From: Hydractinia symbiolongicarpus
Lineage: Eukaryota > Cnidaria > Hydrozoa > Anthoathecata > Hydractiniidae
NCBI RefSeq assembly: GCF_029227915.1
Contig: NC_079886.1
Location: 4,154,001 to 4,218,000 of the forward strand
Direction: 5' to 3'
DNA: 64,000 bases
Part shown: one piece after another, positions 12,143-24,472 of the stretch
Numbering within the stretch: the stretch's first letter is position 1
Layout of the letters: every line of letters starts with the position of its first letter
The notes under the pieces: model-generated
Databases searched by the model: none
What the model was told of the DNA's origin: nothing
The model's input: only the letters and a program-made list of their open reading frames with translations
Made by a program: the position numbers and the translations under genes

Positions 12143-14260
12143 TGATTACACTGGGCGCTGTGGTAGCGCTTTATTTACATATTTAGATATAAAAGTCATT
12201 TTTTACTGTGGGACTAATCCTAGCCGTTATCGCACGCTGAAGAAATTGAGACAGTTTCAAAAACTACATTTCAGTGACTTTCTAACGGTATCAGTCCGTT
12301 TCTGTTATAACGGTTGCGTCACATATTCGCACCAACATGTGTTTAGCCATATTTTTTTGACATTACTAGGTTGCATCGCTTTTAACATTGAAACGATTGA
12401 CTATAGGACTTAATTGAACTGATTTTGGACTGTGACCTGACAAATGTGATGAATGAGACAATTGGACTCCATGAAATAACATTCTTCTTAAATTGGCATG
12501 ATTGACGGAACTCAGCGATTAAGCTGGGCACTGTGGTAGCGCTTCACTTAAAAATGTAGATATATAAGTCACTTTTTACTGTGGGACCAATCCTAGCCGT
12601 TATCGCACGCTGAAGAAATTGAGAAAGTTTCAAAAACTACATTTCATTTCCTTTCTAACGGTGTCAGTCCGTTTGAGTTGCAATGGTTGGTTCACATATT
12701 TGTACCAACATGTATTTTGCGATATTTTCTGATACAAGTATGTTGCATCGCTTTTAACAGTGAAACGATTGACTGTGGGACTTAATTGAACTGATTTTGG
12801 ACTTTAACTTTATAAGTGTGATAATTGAGACAAATGGACTCCAAGAAATGACATTGTTATGAATTTGACATGATTGCTAGAACTCAGCGATTACACTGGG
12901 CGCTGTGGTAGCGCTTCATTTAAAAATGCAGATAAATAAGTCATTTTTTAATGTAGGACCAATCCTAGCTGTTATCGCACGCTGAAGAAATAGAGACAGT
13001 TTCAAAAACTGCATTTCATTGACTTTCTAACGGTATCATTCCGTTTCAGTTCCAACAGTTGTGTCACATATTCGTACCAACATGTATTTAGCGATATTTT
13101 TCTGATATTACTAGGTTGCATCGCCTTTAACAGTGAAACGATTGACTGTGGAACTTAATTGAACTGATTTTGGACTTTAACTTCATAAATGTGATAATCG
13201 AGACAATTGGACTCCATGAAAAAACATTCTTCTTAAATTTGCATGATAGCCGGTGCTCAGCGATTACACTGGGCGCTGTGGCAGCGCTTCATTTAAAAAC
13301 GTAGATATATAAGTCATTCTTTACCGTGTGATCAATGCTAGCCGTTATCGCACGCTGAAGAAACTGAGACAGTTTTAAAAACTACATTTCGTTGACTTTG
13401 TAACGGTATCTGTCCGTTTCTGTAACAACGGTTGCGTCACATTTTCGTACCAACATGTGTTTAGCGATATTGTTCTGATATTACAACGTTGTATCGCTTC
13501 TAACAGTAAAACGATTGACTGTGTGACTTAATTGAACTGATTTTGGAATCTGAACATATAAATGTAATAAATGACACAATTGGACTCCTAGAAATAAAAT
13601 TCTTTTTAATATGACATGATTGTTGGAATTCACCGATTACACTGGACGCTGTGGTAGCGCTTTATTTAAAAATTTAAATTAAAAAGTCATTTTTTACTGT
13701 GGGACCAATCGTAGCCGTTATCGCACGCTGAAGAAATACGGACAGTTTCAAAGACTACATTTCATTGACATTCGAACGGTATGAGTCCGTTTCAGTTACA
13801 ACGGTTGCGTCAAATATTCGTACCAACATGTATTTATCGATATTTTTCTGATATTATTAGGTTGTATCGCTTTTAACAGTGAAACGATTGTCAGTGGCAC
13901 TTAATTGAACTGACTTTGGACTTTAACTTTATAAATGCAATAATTGAGACAATTGAACTCCAAGGTATAACATTATTCTGAATTTGACATGATTGCTAGA
14001 ACTCAGCGATTACACTGGGCGCTGTGGTAGCGCTTTATTTACATATTTAGATATAAAAGTCATTTTTTACTGTGGGACCAATCCTAGCCGTTATCGCACG
14101 CTGAAGAAATTGAGACAGTTTCAAAAACTACATTTCAGTGACTTTCTAACGGTATCAGTCCGTTTCTGTTACAACGGTTGCGTCACATATTCGTACCAAC
14201 ATGTGTTTAGCGATATTTTTTTGACATTACTAGGTTGCATCGCTTTCAACATTGAAACGA
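12143..14260 (+). repeat. 7-mer higher-order repeat, copy 2, truncated
   Basis: B*-I-J-G'-A' and most of B follow copy 1 at +2,610 bp (anchors 12143, 12516, 12888, 13261, 13634, 14007). Homology to the 7-mer ends inside the B monomer. Up to about 14253 it reads as B (AACATTGAAACGATT); from about 14266 it reads GTGGGACTT, with a tail like that of C before H. This is a crossover point (B/C chimera). Confidence 0.88.
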
Positions 14261-16243
14261 TTGACTGTGGGACTTAATTGAACTGATTTTGGCCTTTAAC
14301 TTTATAAATGTGATAATTGAGACAATTGGACTCCAAGAAATAACAATGTTTTGAATTTGACATGATTGCTAGAACTCAGCGATTACACTGGGCGCTGTTG
14401 TAGCGCTTCATTTAAAAATGCAGATGAATAAGTCATTTTTTACTGTAGGACCAAACCTAGCCGTTATCGCACGCTGAAGAAATTGAGACAGTTTTAAAAA
14501 CTACATTTCATTGACTTTGTAACGGTATCAGTCCGTTTCTGTTACAATGGTTGCGTCACATATTCGTACCAACATGTGTTTAGCGATATTTTTTTGATAT
14601 TACTAGGTTGTGTCGCTTTTAACAGTGAAACGATTGACTGTGTGACTTAATTGAACTGATTTTGGAATCTAAACATATAAATGTAATAAATGACACAAAT
14701 GGAATCCTAGAAATAAAATTCTTTTTAATATGACATGATTGTTGGAATTCACCGATTACACTGGACGCTGTGGTAGCGCTTTATTTAAAAATTTAAATTA
14801 AAATGTCATTTTTTACTGTGGGACTAATCCTAGCCTTTATCGCACGCTGAAGAAATACGGACAGTTTCAAAAACTACTTTTCATTGACATTCTAACGGTA
14901 TGAGTCCGTTTCAGTTACAACGGTTGCGTCAAATATTCGTACCAACATGTATTTATCGATATTTTTCTGATATTACTAGGTTGTATCGCTTTTAACAGTG
15001 AAACGATTGTCAGTGGCACTTAATTGAACTGATTTTGGACTTTAACTTTATAAATGCAATAATTGAGACAATTGAACTCCAAGGTATAACATTATTCTGA
15101 ATTTGACATGATTGCTGGAACTCAGCGATTACACTGGGCGCTGTGGTAGCGCTTTATTTACATATTTAGACATAAAAGTCATTTTTTACTGTGGGACCAA
15201 TCCTAGCCGTTATCGCACGCTGAAGAAATTGAGACAGTTTCAAAAACTACATTTCAGTGACTTTCTAACGGTATCAGTCCGTTTCTGTTACAACGGTTGC
15301 GTCACATATTCGTACCAACATGTGTTTAGCGATATTTTTTTGACATTACTAGGTTGCATCGCTTTTAACATTGAAACGATTGACTATAGGACTTAATTGA
15401 ACTGATTTTGGACTGTGACCTGACAAATGTGATGAATGAGACAATTGGACTCCATGAAATAACATTCTTCTTTAATTGGCATGATTGCCGGTGCTCAGCA
15501 ATTACACTGGGCGCTGTGGTAGCGCTTCATTTAAAAGAGTAGACATATAAGTCATTTTTTACTGTGGGACCAATCCTAGTTGTTATCGCACGCTGAAGAA
15601 ATTGAGACAGTTTCAAAAACTAAATTTCAGTGACTTTTTAACGGTATCAGTCCGTTTCTGTTACAATGGTTGCGTCACATATTCGTACCAACATGTGTTT
15701 AGCGATATTTTTTGATATTACTAGGTTGTGTCGCTTTTAACAGTGAAACGATTGACTGTGTGACTTAATTGAACTGATTTTGGAATCTAAACATATAAAT
15801 GTAATAAATGACACAAATGGAATCCTAGAAATAAAATTCTTTTTAATATGACATGATTGTTGGAATTCACCGATTACACTGGACGCTGTGGTAGCGCTTT
15901 ATTTAAAAATTTTAATTAAAATTTCATTTTTTACTGTGGGACTAATCCTAGCCGTTATCGCACGCTGAAGAAATACGGACAGTTTCAAAAACTACTTTTC
16001 ATTGACATTCTAACGGTATGAGTCCGTTTCAGTTACAACGGTTGCGTCAAATATTCGTACCAACATGTATTTATCGATATTTTTCTGATATTACTAGGTT
16101 GTATCGCTTTTAACAGTGAAACGATTGTCAGTGGCACTTAATTGAACTGATTTTGGACTTTAACTTTATAAATGCAATAATTGAGACAATTGAACTCCAA
16201 GGTATAACATTATTCTGAATTTGACATGATTGCTAGAACTCAG
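14261..16243 (+). repeat. Fragment of 12-mer type: C tail, H/C, A, B, C, A
   Basis: After the C-type tail the anchors are 14380 (H), 14753 (A), 15126 (B), 15499 (C) and 15871 (A). The H monomer is a chimera: it has the H marker CCAAACC early, but from about 14541 reads TTACAATGG and TTGTGTCGC as in type C. The order A-B-C-A matches the start of the 12-mer. The same segment recurs at +19,033 bp. Confidence 0.85.
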
Positions 16244-16615
16244 CGATTACACTGGGCGCTGTGGTAGCGCTTTATTTACATATTTAGATATAAAAGTCAT
16301 TTTTTATTGTGGAATAATCCTAGCTGTTAGCGCGCGCTGAAGCAATAGAGACAGTTTCAAAAACTACATTTCATTTCCTTTCTAACGGTGTCAGTCCGTT
16401 TGAGTTGCAATGGTTGGTTCACATATTTGTACCAACATGTATTTTGCGATATTTTTCAGATACAAATAGGTTGCATCGTTTTTGCCAGTAAAACGATTGA
16501 CTGTGGGAATTAATTGAACTGATTTTGAACTGTGACCTTATAAATGGGATAAATGACACAATTGGACTCCAAGAAATAACATTATTCTTAACTTGACAGG
16601 ATTGTCAGAACTCAG
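16244..16615 (+). repeat. Type-D monomer bridging into the diverged block
   Basis: It begins like B (TTTACATATTTAGATATA) but from about 16321 changes to GCTGTTAGCGCGCGCTG and then TTCATTTCC and GGTTGGTTCACATATTTG, features of the diverged N family. D monomers therefore look like old B/N hybrids. D lies between A and E in the 12-mer, but between A and K here and at 35277. Confidence 0.75.
16329..16338. other. AGCGCGCGCT perfect palindrome (example copy)
   Basis: Ten-base self-complementary sequence containing eight alternating purine-pyrimidine G/C bases. It occurs in D, K and several N monomers (for example near 16700, 35360, 36860, 37600, 46210 and 48475) where the main family reads TTATCGCACGCTG. 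It marks the diverged family and is a short sequence of the kind that can adopt Z-DNA. No function can be assigned. Confidence 0.6.
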
Positions 16616-19455
16616 CGATTACAATGGGCACTGTGATAGCGCTTTATTTAAAAATTTAGATAATTGAGTCATTTTTTGCTGTTGGACCAATCCTAGCTGT
16701 TAGCGCGCGCTGAAGCAATAGAGACAGTTTCAAAAACTACATTTCATTTCCTTTCTAACGGTGTCAGTCCGTTTGAGTTGCAATGGTTGGTTCACATATT
16801 TGTACCAACATGTATCTTGTGATAATTTTCAGATACAATTAGGTTGCATCGCATTTAACAGTGAAACGATTGACTGTGGGACTAAATTGAATTGATTTTG
16901 GACTATGACCTTATAAATGTGATAAATGACACAATTGGACTTCAAGAATTAACATTCTTCTTACCTTGACACGATTGCCAGAACTCAGCCATTACACTGG
17001 GTACTGTGGTAGTGCTGTACTTAAAAATTTTGATAATTGAATCATTTTTTACTGTGGGACCAATCGTAGCCGTTAGCGGGCGGGGGCAAGAAATAGAGAC
17101 AGTCTCAAAAACTACATATGATTGACTTTTTAACGGTATCAGTCTGTTTCAGTTACAACGGTTGCGTCACATATTCGTACCAACTTGTATTTAGTGATAA
17201 TTTTCTAATATTACTAGGTTGCATCGCTTTTAACAGTGAAACGGTTCACTGTGGGACTTAATTCAACTTATTTTGGACTTTGACCTTATAATTGTGATAA
17301 ATGAGACAATTGGACTCCAAGAAATAAAATTCTTCTTAATTTGGCATGACTGCCGAAGCTTAGCGATTACACTGGGCGCTGTGTTAGCGATTTACTTACA
17401 AATTTAGATAATTGATTCATTTTTTACTGTGGGACCAATCCTAGCTGTTAGCGTGCGCTGAAGAAATAGAGACAGTTTCAAAAACTACAATTCATTTCCT
17501 TTCTGACGGTGTCAGTCCGTTTGAGTTGCAATGGTTGGTTCACATATTTGTACCAACATGTATTTTGCGATATTTTTCTGATACAAATAGGTTGCATCGC
17601 TTTTAACAGTGAAACGATTGACTGTGGGATTAAATTGAACTGATTTTGACCTGTGGGATTAAATTGAACTGATTTTGGACTGTGACCTTATAAATGTGAT
17701 AAATGACACAATTGGACACAAAGAAATAACATTCTTCTTAACTTGACGCGATTGCCAGAACTCAGCCATTACACTGGGCGCTGTGGTAGCGCTTTATTTA
17801 AAAATTTAGATATATGAATCATTTTTTACTGTGGGACCAATCGTAGCCGTTAGCGGGCGGTGAAGAAATTGAGACAGTTTCAAAAACTACATATCATTGA
17901 CTTTCTAACGGTATCAGTCCGTTTCAGTTACAACGGTTGCGTCACATATTCGTGCCAACTTGTATTTAGCGATAATTTTCTAATATTACTAGGTTGCATC
18001 GATTTTAACAGTGAAACGATTCACTGTGGGACTTAATTCAACTTATTTTGGACTTTGACCTTATAATTGTGATAAATGAGACAATTGGACTCCAAGAAAT
18101 AAAAATCTTCTTAATTTGGCATGATTGCCAAAGCTCAGCGATTACACTGGGCGCTCTGTTAGCGATTTAATTACAAATTTAGATAAATGAGTCATTTTTT
18201 ACTGTAAGACCAATCCTAATTGTTAGCGCGCGCTGAAGAAATAGAAACAGTTTTAAACACTACATGTCATTTCCTTTCTAACGGTGTCAGTCCGTTTGAG
18301 TTGCAATGGTTGGTTCATATATTTGTACCAACATGTATTTTGCGATATTTTTCTGATACAAATTGGTTGCACCGCTTTTAACAATAAAACGATTGACTGT
18401 GGGACTTAATTGAACTGATTTCGGAATAAAAGCTTATAAATGTGATAAATGACTCAAGTGGACTCCAAGAAATAACATTCTTTTTAATTTCACATGATTG
18501 CCCGAACCCAGCCATTACACTGGACGCTGTGGTAGCGCTTTATTTAAAATTTTAGATAATTGAATCATTTTTTACTGTGGGACCAATCGTAGCCGTTAGC
18601 AGGCGGTGAAGAAATTGAGACAGTTTAAAAAACTACATATCATTGGATTTCTAACGGTATCAGTCCGATTCAGTCACAACGGTTGCGTCACATATTCGTA
18701 CCAACTTGTATTTAGCGATAATTTTCTAATATTACTAGGTTGCATCGCTTTTAACAGTGAAACGATTCACTGCGGGACTTAATTCGACTGATCTTGGACT
18801 TTGACCTTATAATTGCGATAAATGAGACAATTGGACTCCAAGAAATAAAATTCTTCTTAATTTGGCATGATTTCCGAAACTTAGCGATTACACTGGGCGC
18901 GGTGTTAGCGATTTATTTACAAATTTAGATAAATGAGTCATTTTTTACTGTGGGACCAATCCTAGCTGTTAGCGCGCGCTAAAAAAATAGAGACAGTTTC
19001 AAAAACTACATTTCATTTCCTTTCTAACGGTGTCAGTCCGTTTGAGTTGCAACGGTTGCGTCACATATTTGTACCAACATGTATTTAGCGATAGTGATCT
19101 GATACTAATAAGTTGCATCGCTTTTAACAGTGAAACGATTGACTGTGTGACTTAATTGAACTGATTTTGGAATATGAGCTTATAAATGTGATAAATGACA
19201 CAAGTGGACTCCAAGAAATAACATTCTTTTTAATTTGTCATGATTGCCCGAACTCAGCCATTACACTGGGCGCTGTGGTAGCGCTTTATTTAAAAATTTA
19301 GATAATTGAATCATTTTTTACTGTGGGACCAATCGTAGTTGTTAGCGGGCAGTGAAGAAATTGAGACAGTTTCAAAAACTACATATCATTGACTTTCTAA
19401 CGGTATCAGTCCGATTCAGTTACAACGGTTGCGTCACATATTCGTACCAACTTGT
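16616..19455 (+). repeat. Diverged M/N satellite block (first of three)
   Basis: Anchors are 16616 (K), 16990 (M), 17364 (N), 17766 (M), 18139 (N), 18512 (M), 18885 (N) and 19258 (M). M has GCCATTACACTGG, GTTAGCGGGCGGTG and GATTCACTGTGG. N has TTAGCGATTTA with TACAAATTTAG, TTAGCGCGCGCTG and TTCATTTCC. The strict alternation gives a dimer of about 746 bp. These monomers align along their full length with the main family but differ at many positions, so they look like an older branch. The block ends inside an M monomer that turns into type E near 19450-19460. Confidence 0.85.
17622..17679 (+). repeat. 29-bp local tandem duplication, copy in first M/N block
   Basis: A 29-base segment beginning CTGTGGGATTAAATTG and ending TTTTGAC is followed directly by a second copy ending TTTTGGA. 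The spacing between anchors 17364 and 17766 is therefore 402 bp instead of 373. The same duplication occurs in two other M/N blocks, so it predates their duplication. Confidence 0.93.
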
Positions 19456-19632
19456 ATTCAGCGATATTTTTCTGATATTACTAGATTGCATCGCTTTTAC
19501 CAGTGAAACGATTGAATGTGGGACTTAATTGAACTGATTTTGGATTTTAACTTTATAAATTCAATAATTGATAAAAAATTGAACTCCAAGAAATAAAATT
19601 ATTCTGAATTTGACATGATTGCTAGAACTCAG
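19456..19632 (+). repeat. Type-E tail after an M/E crossover
   Basis: From about 19456 the sequence reads TATTCAGCGATATTTT, GATTGCATCGCTTTTACC and GATAAAAAATTG, identical in kind to E monomers at 2071 and 6548, while the first part of the same monomer is type M. The next monomer is F, as in the 12-mer. Confidence 0.85.
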
Positions 19633-22600
19633 CGATTACACTGGGCGCTGTGGTAGCGCTTCATTTAAAAATGTAGTTAAATAAGTCATTTTTTACTGTG
19701 GGACCAATCCTAGCCGTTATCGAACGCTGAAGAAATAGAGACAGTTTCAAAAACTACATTTCATTGACTTTCTAACGGTGTTAGCCTGTTTGAGTTACAA
19801 CAGTTTGGACACATTTTCGTACCAACATATATTTATCGATATTTTTCTGATATTAGTAGGTTGCATCGCCTTTAACAGTGAAACGATTGACTGTGGAACT
19901 TAATTGAACTGATTTTGGACTTTAACTTCATAAATGTGATAATTGAGACAATTGGACTCCATGAAAAAACATTCTTCTTAAATTTGCATGATAGCCGGTG
20001 CTCAGCGATTACACTGGGCGCTGTGGCAGCGCTTCATTTAAAAACGTAGATATATAAGTCATTCTTTACCGTGTGATCAATGCTAGCCGTTATCGCACGC
20101 TGAAGAAACTGAGACAGTTTTAAAAACTACATTTCATTGACTTTGTAACGGTATCAGTCCGTTTCTGTAACAACGGTTGCGTTCGTACCAACATGTGTTT
20201 AGCGATATTTTTCTGATATTACTACGTTGTATCGCTTCTAACAGTAAAACGATTGACTGTGTGTCTTAATTGAACTGATTTTGGAATCTAAACATATAAA
20301 TTTAATAAATGACACAAATGGAATCCTAGAAATAAAATTCTTTTTAATATGACATGATTGTTGGAATTCACCGATTACACTGGACGCTGTGGTAGCGCTT
20401 TATTTAAAAATTTAAATTAAAAAGTCATTTTTTACTGTGGGACTTATCCTAGCCGTTATCGCACGCTGAAGAAATACGGACAGTTTCAAAAACTACATTT
20501 CATTGACATTCTAACGGTATGAGTCCGTTTCAGTTACAACGGTTGCGTCAAATATTCGTACCAACATGTATTTATCGATATTTTTCTGATATTACTAGGT
20601 TGTATCGCTTTTAACAGTGAAACGATTGTCAGTGGCACTTAATTGAACTGATTTTGGACTTTAACTTTATAAATTCAATAATTGAGACAATTGAACTCCA
20701 AGGTATAACATTATTCTGAATTTGACATGATTGCTAGAACTCAGCGATTACACTGGGCGCTGTGGTAGCGCTTTATTTACATATTTAGATATAAAAGTCA
20801 TTTTTTATTGTGGGATAATCCTAGCCGTTATCGCACGCTGAAGAAATTGAGACAGTTTCAAAAACTACATTTCAGTGACTTTCTAACGGTATCAGTCCGT
20901 TTCTGTTACAACGGTTGCGTCACATATTCGTACCAACATGTGTTTAGTGATATTTTTTTGACATTACTAGGTTGCATCGCTTTTATTATTGAAACGATTG
21001 ACTATAGGACTTAATTGAACTGATTTTGGACTGTGACCTGACAAATGTGATGAATGAGACAATTGGACTCCATGAAATAACATTCTTCTTAAATTGGCAT
21101 GATTGCCGGTGCTCAGCGATTACACTGGGCGCTGTGGTAGCGCTTCATTTAAAAGAGTAGACATATACGTCATTTTTTACTGTGGGACCAATCCTAGTTG
21201 TTATCGCACGCTGAAGAAATTGAGACAGTTTCAAAAACTAAGTTTCAGTGACTTTCTAACGGTATCAGTCCGTTTCTGTTACAATGGTTGCGTCACATAT
21301 TCGTACCAACATGTGTTTAGCGATATTTTTCTGATATTACTAGGTTGTATCGCTTTTAACAGTGAAACGATTGACTGTGGGACTTAATTGAACTGATTTT
21401 GGCCTTTAACTTTATAAATGAGATAATTGAGACAATTGGACTCCAAGAAATAACAATGTTTTGAATTTGACATGATTGCTAGAACTCAGCGATTACACTG
21501 GGCGCTGTTGTAGCGCTTCATTTAAAAATGCAGATGAATAAGTCATTTTTTACTGTAGGACCAAACCTAGCCGTTATCGCACGCTGAAGAAATTGAGACA
21601 GTTTTAAAAACTACATTTCATTGACTTTGTAACAGTATCAGTCCGTTTCTGTAACAACGGTTGCGTCACATTTTCGTACCAACATGTGTTTAGCGATATT
21701 TTTCTGATATTACTACGTTGTATCGCTTCTAACAGTAAAACGATTGACTGTGTGACTTAATTGAACTGATTTTGGAATCTAAACATATAAATGTAGTAAA
21801 TGACACAAATGGAATCCTAGAAATAAAATTCTTTTTAATATGACATGATTGTTGGAATTCACCGATTACACTGGACGCTGTGGTAGCGCTTTATTTAAAA
21901 ATTTAAATTAAAAAGTCATTTTTTACTGTGGGACTAATCCTAGCCGTTATCGCACGCTGAAGAAATACGGACAGTTTCAAAAACTACATTTCATTGACAT
22001 TCTAACGGTATGAGTCCGTTTCAGTTACAACGGTTGCGTCAAATATTCGTACCAACATGTATTTATCGATATTTTTCTGATATTACTAGGTTGTATCGCT
22101 TTTAACAGTGAAACGATTGTCAGTGGCACTTAATTGAACTGATTTTGGACTTTAACTTTATAAATGCAATAATTGAGACAATTGAACTCCAAGGTATAAC
22201 ATTATTCTGAATTTGACATGATTGCTAGAACTCAGTGATTACACTGGGCGCTGTGGTAGCGCTTTATTTACATATTTAGATATAAAAGTCATTTTTTACT
22301 GTGGGACTAATCCTAGCCGTTATCGCACGCTGAAGAAATTGAGACAGTTTCAAAAACTACATTTCAGTGACTTTCTAACGGTATCAGTCCGTTTCTGTTA
22401 TAACGGTTGCGTCACATATTCGCACCAACATGTGTTTAGCCATATTTTTTTGACATTACTAGGTTGCATCGCTTTTAACATTGAAACGATTGACTATAGG
22501 ACTTAATTGAACTGATTTTGGACTGTGACCTGACAAATGTGATGAATGAGACAATTGGACTCCATGAAATAACATTCTTCTTAAATTGGCATGATTGACG

Positions 22601-24472
22601 GAACTCAGCGATTAAGCTGGGCACTGTGGTAGCGCTTCACTTAAAAATGTAGATATATAAGTCACTTTTTACTGTGGGACCAATCCTAGCCGTTATCGCA
22701 CGCTGAAGAAATTGAGAAAGTTTCAAAAACTACATTTCATTTCCTTTCTAACGGTGTCAGTCCGTTTGAGTTGCAATGGTTGGTTCACATATTTGTACCA
22801 ACATGTATTTTGCGATATTTTCTGATACAAGTATGTTGCATCGCTTTTAACAGTGAAACGATTGACTGTGGGACTTAATTGAACTGATTTTGGACTTTAA
22901 CTTTATAAGTGTGATAATTGAGACAAATGGACTCCAAGAAATGACATTGTTATGAATTTGACATGATTGCTAGAACTCAGCGATTACACTGGGCGCTGTG
23001 GTAGCGCTTCATTTAAAAATGCAGATAAATAAGTCATTTTTTAATGTAGGACCAATCCTAGCTGTTATCGCACGCTGAAGAAATAGAGACAGTTTCAAAA
23101 ACTGCATTTCATTGACTTTCTAACGGTATCATTCCGTTTCAGTTCCAACAGTTGTGTCACATATTCGTACCAACATGTATTTAGCGATATTTTTCTGATA
23201 TTACTAGGTTGCATCGCCTTTAACAGTGAAACGATTGACTGTGGAACTTAATTGAACTGATTTTGGACTTTAACTTCATAAATGTGATAATCGAGACAAT
23301 TGGACTCCATGAAAAAACATTCTTCTTAAATTTGCATGATAGCCGGTGCTCAGCGATTACACTGGGCGCTGTGGCAGCGCTTCATTTAAAAACGTAGATA
23401 TATAAGTCATTCTTTACCGTGTGATCAATGCTAGCCGTTATCGCACGCTGAAGAAACTGAGACAGTTTTAAAAACTACATTTCGTTGACTTTGTAACGGT
23501 ATCAGTCCGTTTCTGTAACAACGGTTGCGTCACATTTTCGTACCAACATGTGTTTAGCGATATTGTTCTGATATTACAACGTTGTATCGCTTCTAACAGT
23601 AAAACGATTGACTGTGTGACTTAATTGAACTGATTTTGGAATCTGAACATATAAATGTAATAAATGACACAATTGGACTCCTAGAAATAAAATTCTTTTT
23701 AATATGACATGATTGTTGGAATTCACCGATTACACTGGACGCTGTGGTAGCGCTTTATTTAAAAATTTAAATTAAAAAGTCATTTTTTACTGTGGGACCA
23801 ATCGTAGCCGTTATCGCACGCTGAAGAAATACGGACAGTTTCAAAGACTACATTTCATTGACATTCGAACGGTATGAGTCCGTTTCAGTTACAACGGTTG
23901 CGTCAAATATTCGTACCAACATGTATTTATCGATATTTTTCTGATATTATTAGGTTGTATCGCTATTAACAGTGAAACGATTGTCAGTGGCACTTAATTG
24001 AACTGATTTTGGACTTTAACTTTATAAATGCAATAATTGAGACAATTGAACTCCAAGGTATAACATTATTCTGAATTTGACATGATTGCTAGAACTCAGC
24101 GATTACACTGGGCGCTGTGGTAGCGCTTTATTTACATATTTAGATATAAAAGTCATTTTTTACTGTGGGACCAATCCTAGCCGTTATCGCACGCTGAAGA
24201 AATTGAGACAGTTTCAAAAACTACATTTCAGTGACTTTCTAACGGTATCAGTCCGTTTCTGTTACAACGGTTGCGTCACATATTCGTACCAACATGTGTT
24301 TAGCGATATTTTTTTGACATTACTAGGTTGCATCGCTTTTAACATTGAAACGATTGACTATAGGATTTAATTGAACTGATTTTGGACTGTGACCTGACAA
24401 ATGTGATGAATGAGACAATTGGACTCCATGAAATAACATTCTTCTTAAATTGGCATGATTGCCGGTGCTCAG
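19633..24472 (+). repeat. 13-mer composite higher-order repeat, copy 1 (4,840 bp)
   Basis: The order is F-G-A-B'-C-H-A-B*-I-J-G'-A'-B, with anchors at 19633, 20006, 20372, 20745, 21117, 21490, 21863, 22236, 22609, 22981, 23354, 23727 and 24100. It is colinear with 6923-11769, the end of the second 12-mer plus most of the first 7-mer, so that region was copied here. The G monomer has lost 7 bases at 20182/20183, which accounts for 4,840 bp against 4,847 bp in the apparent source. Confidence 0.92.
20179..20189 (+). repeat. 7-bp deletion marker in G monomer
   Basis: Other G monomers read GCGTCACATTTTCGTACC. Here it is GCGTTCGTACC, a loss of 7 bases. The identical loss is at 25022/25023, so it tags the two 13-mer copies as direct duplicates and is absent from the apparent source at 7296-7668. 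Confidence 0.9.
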
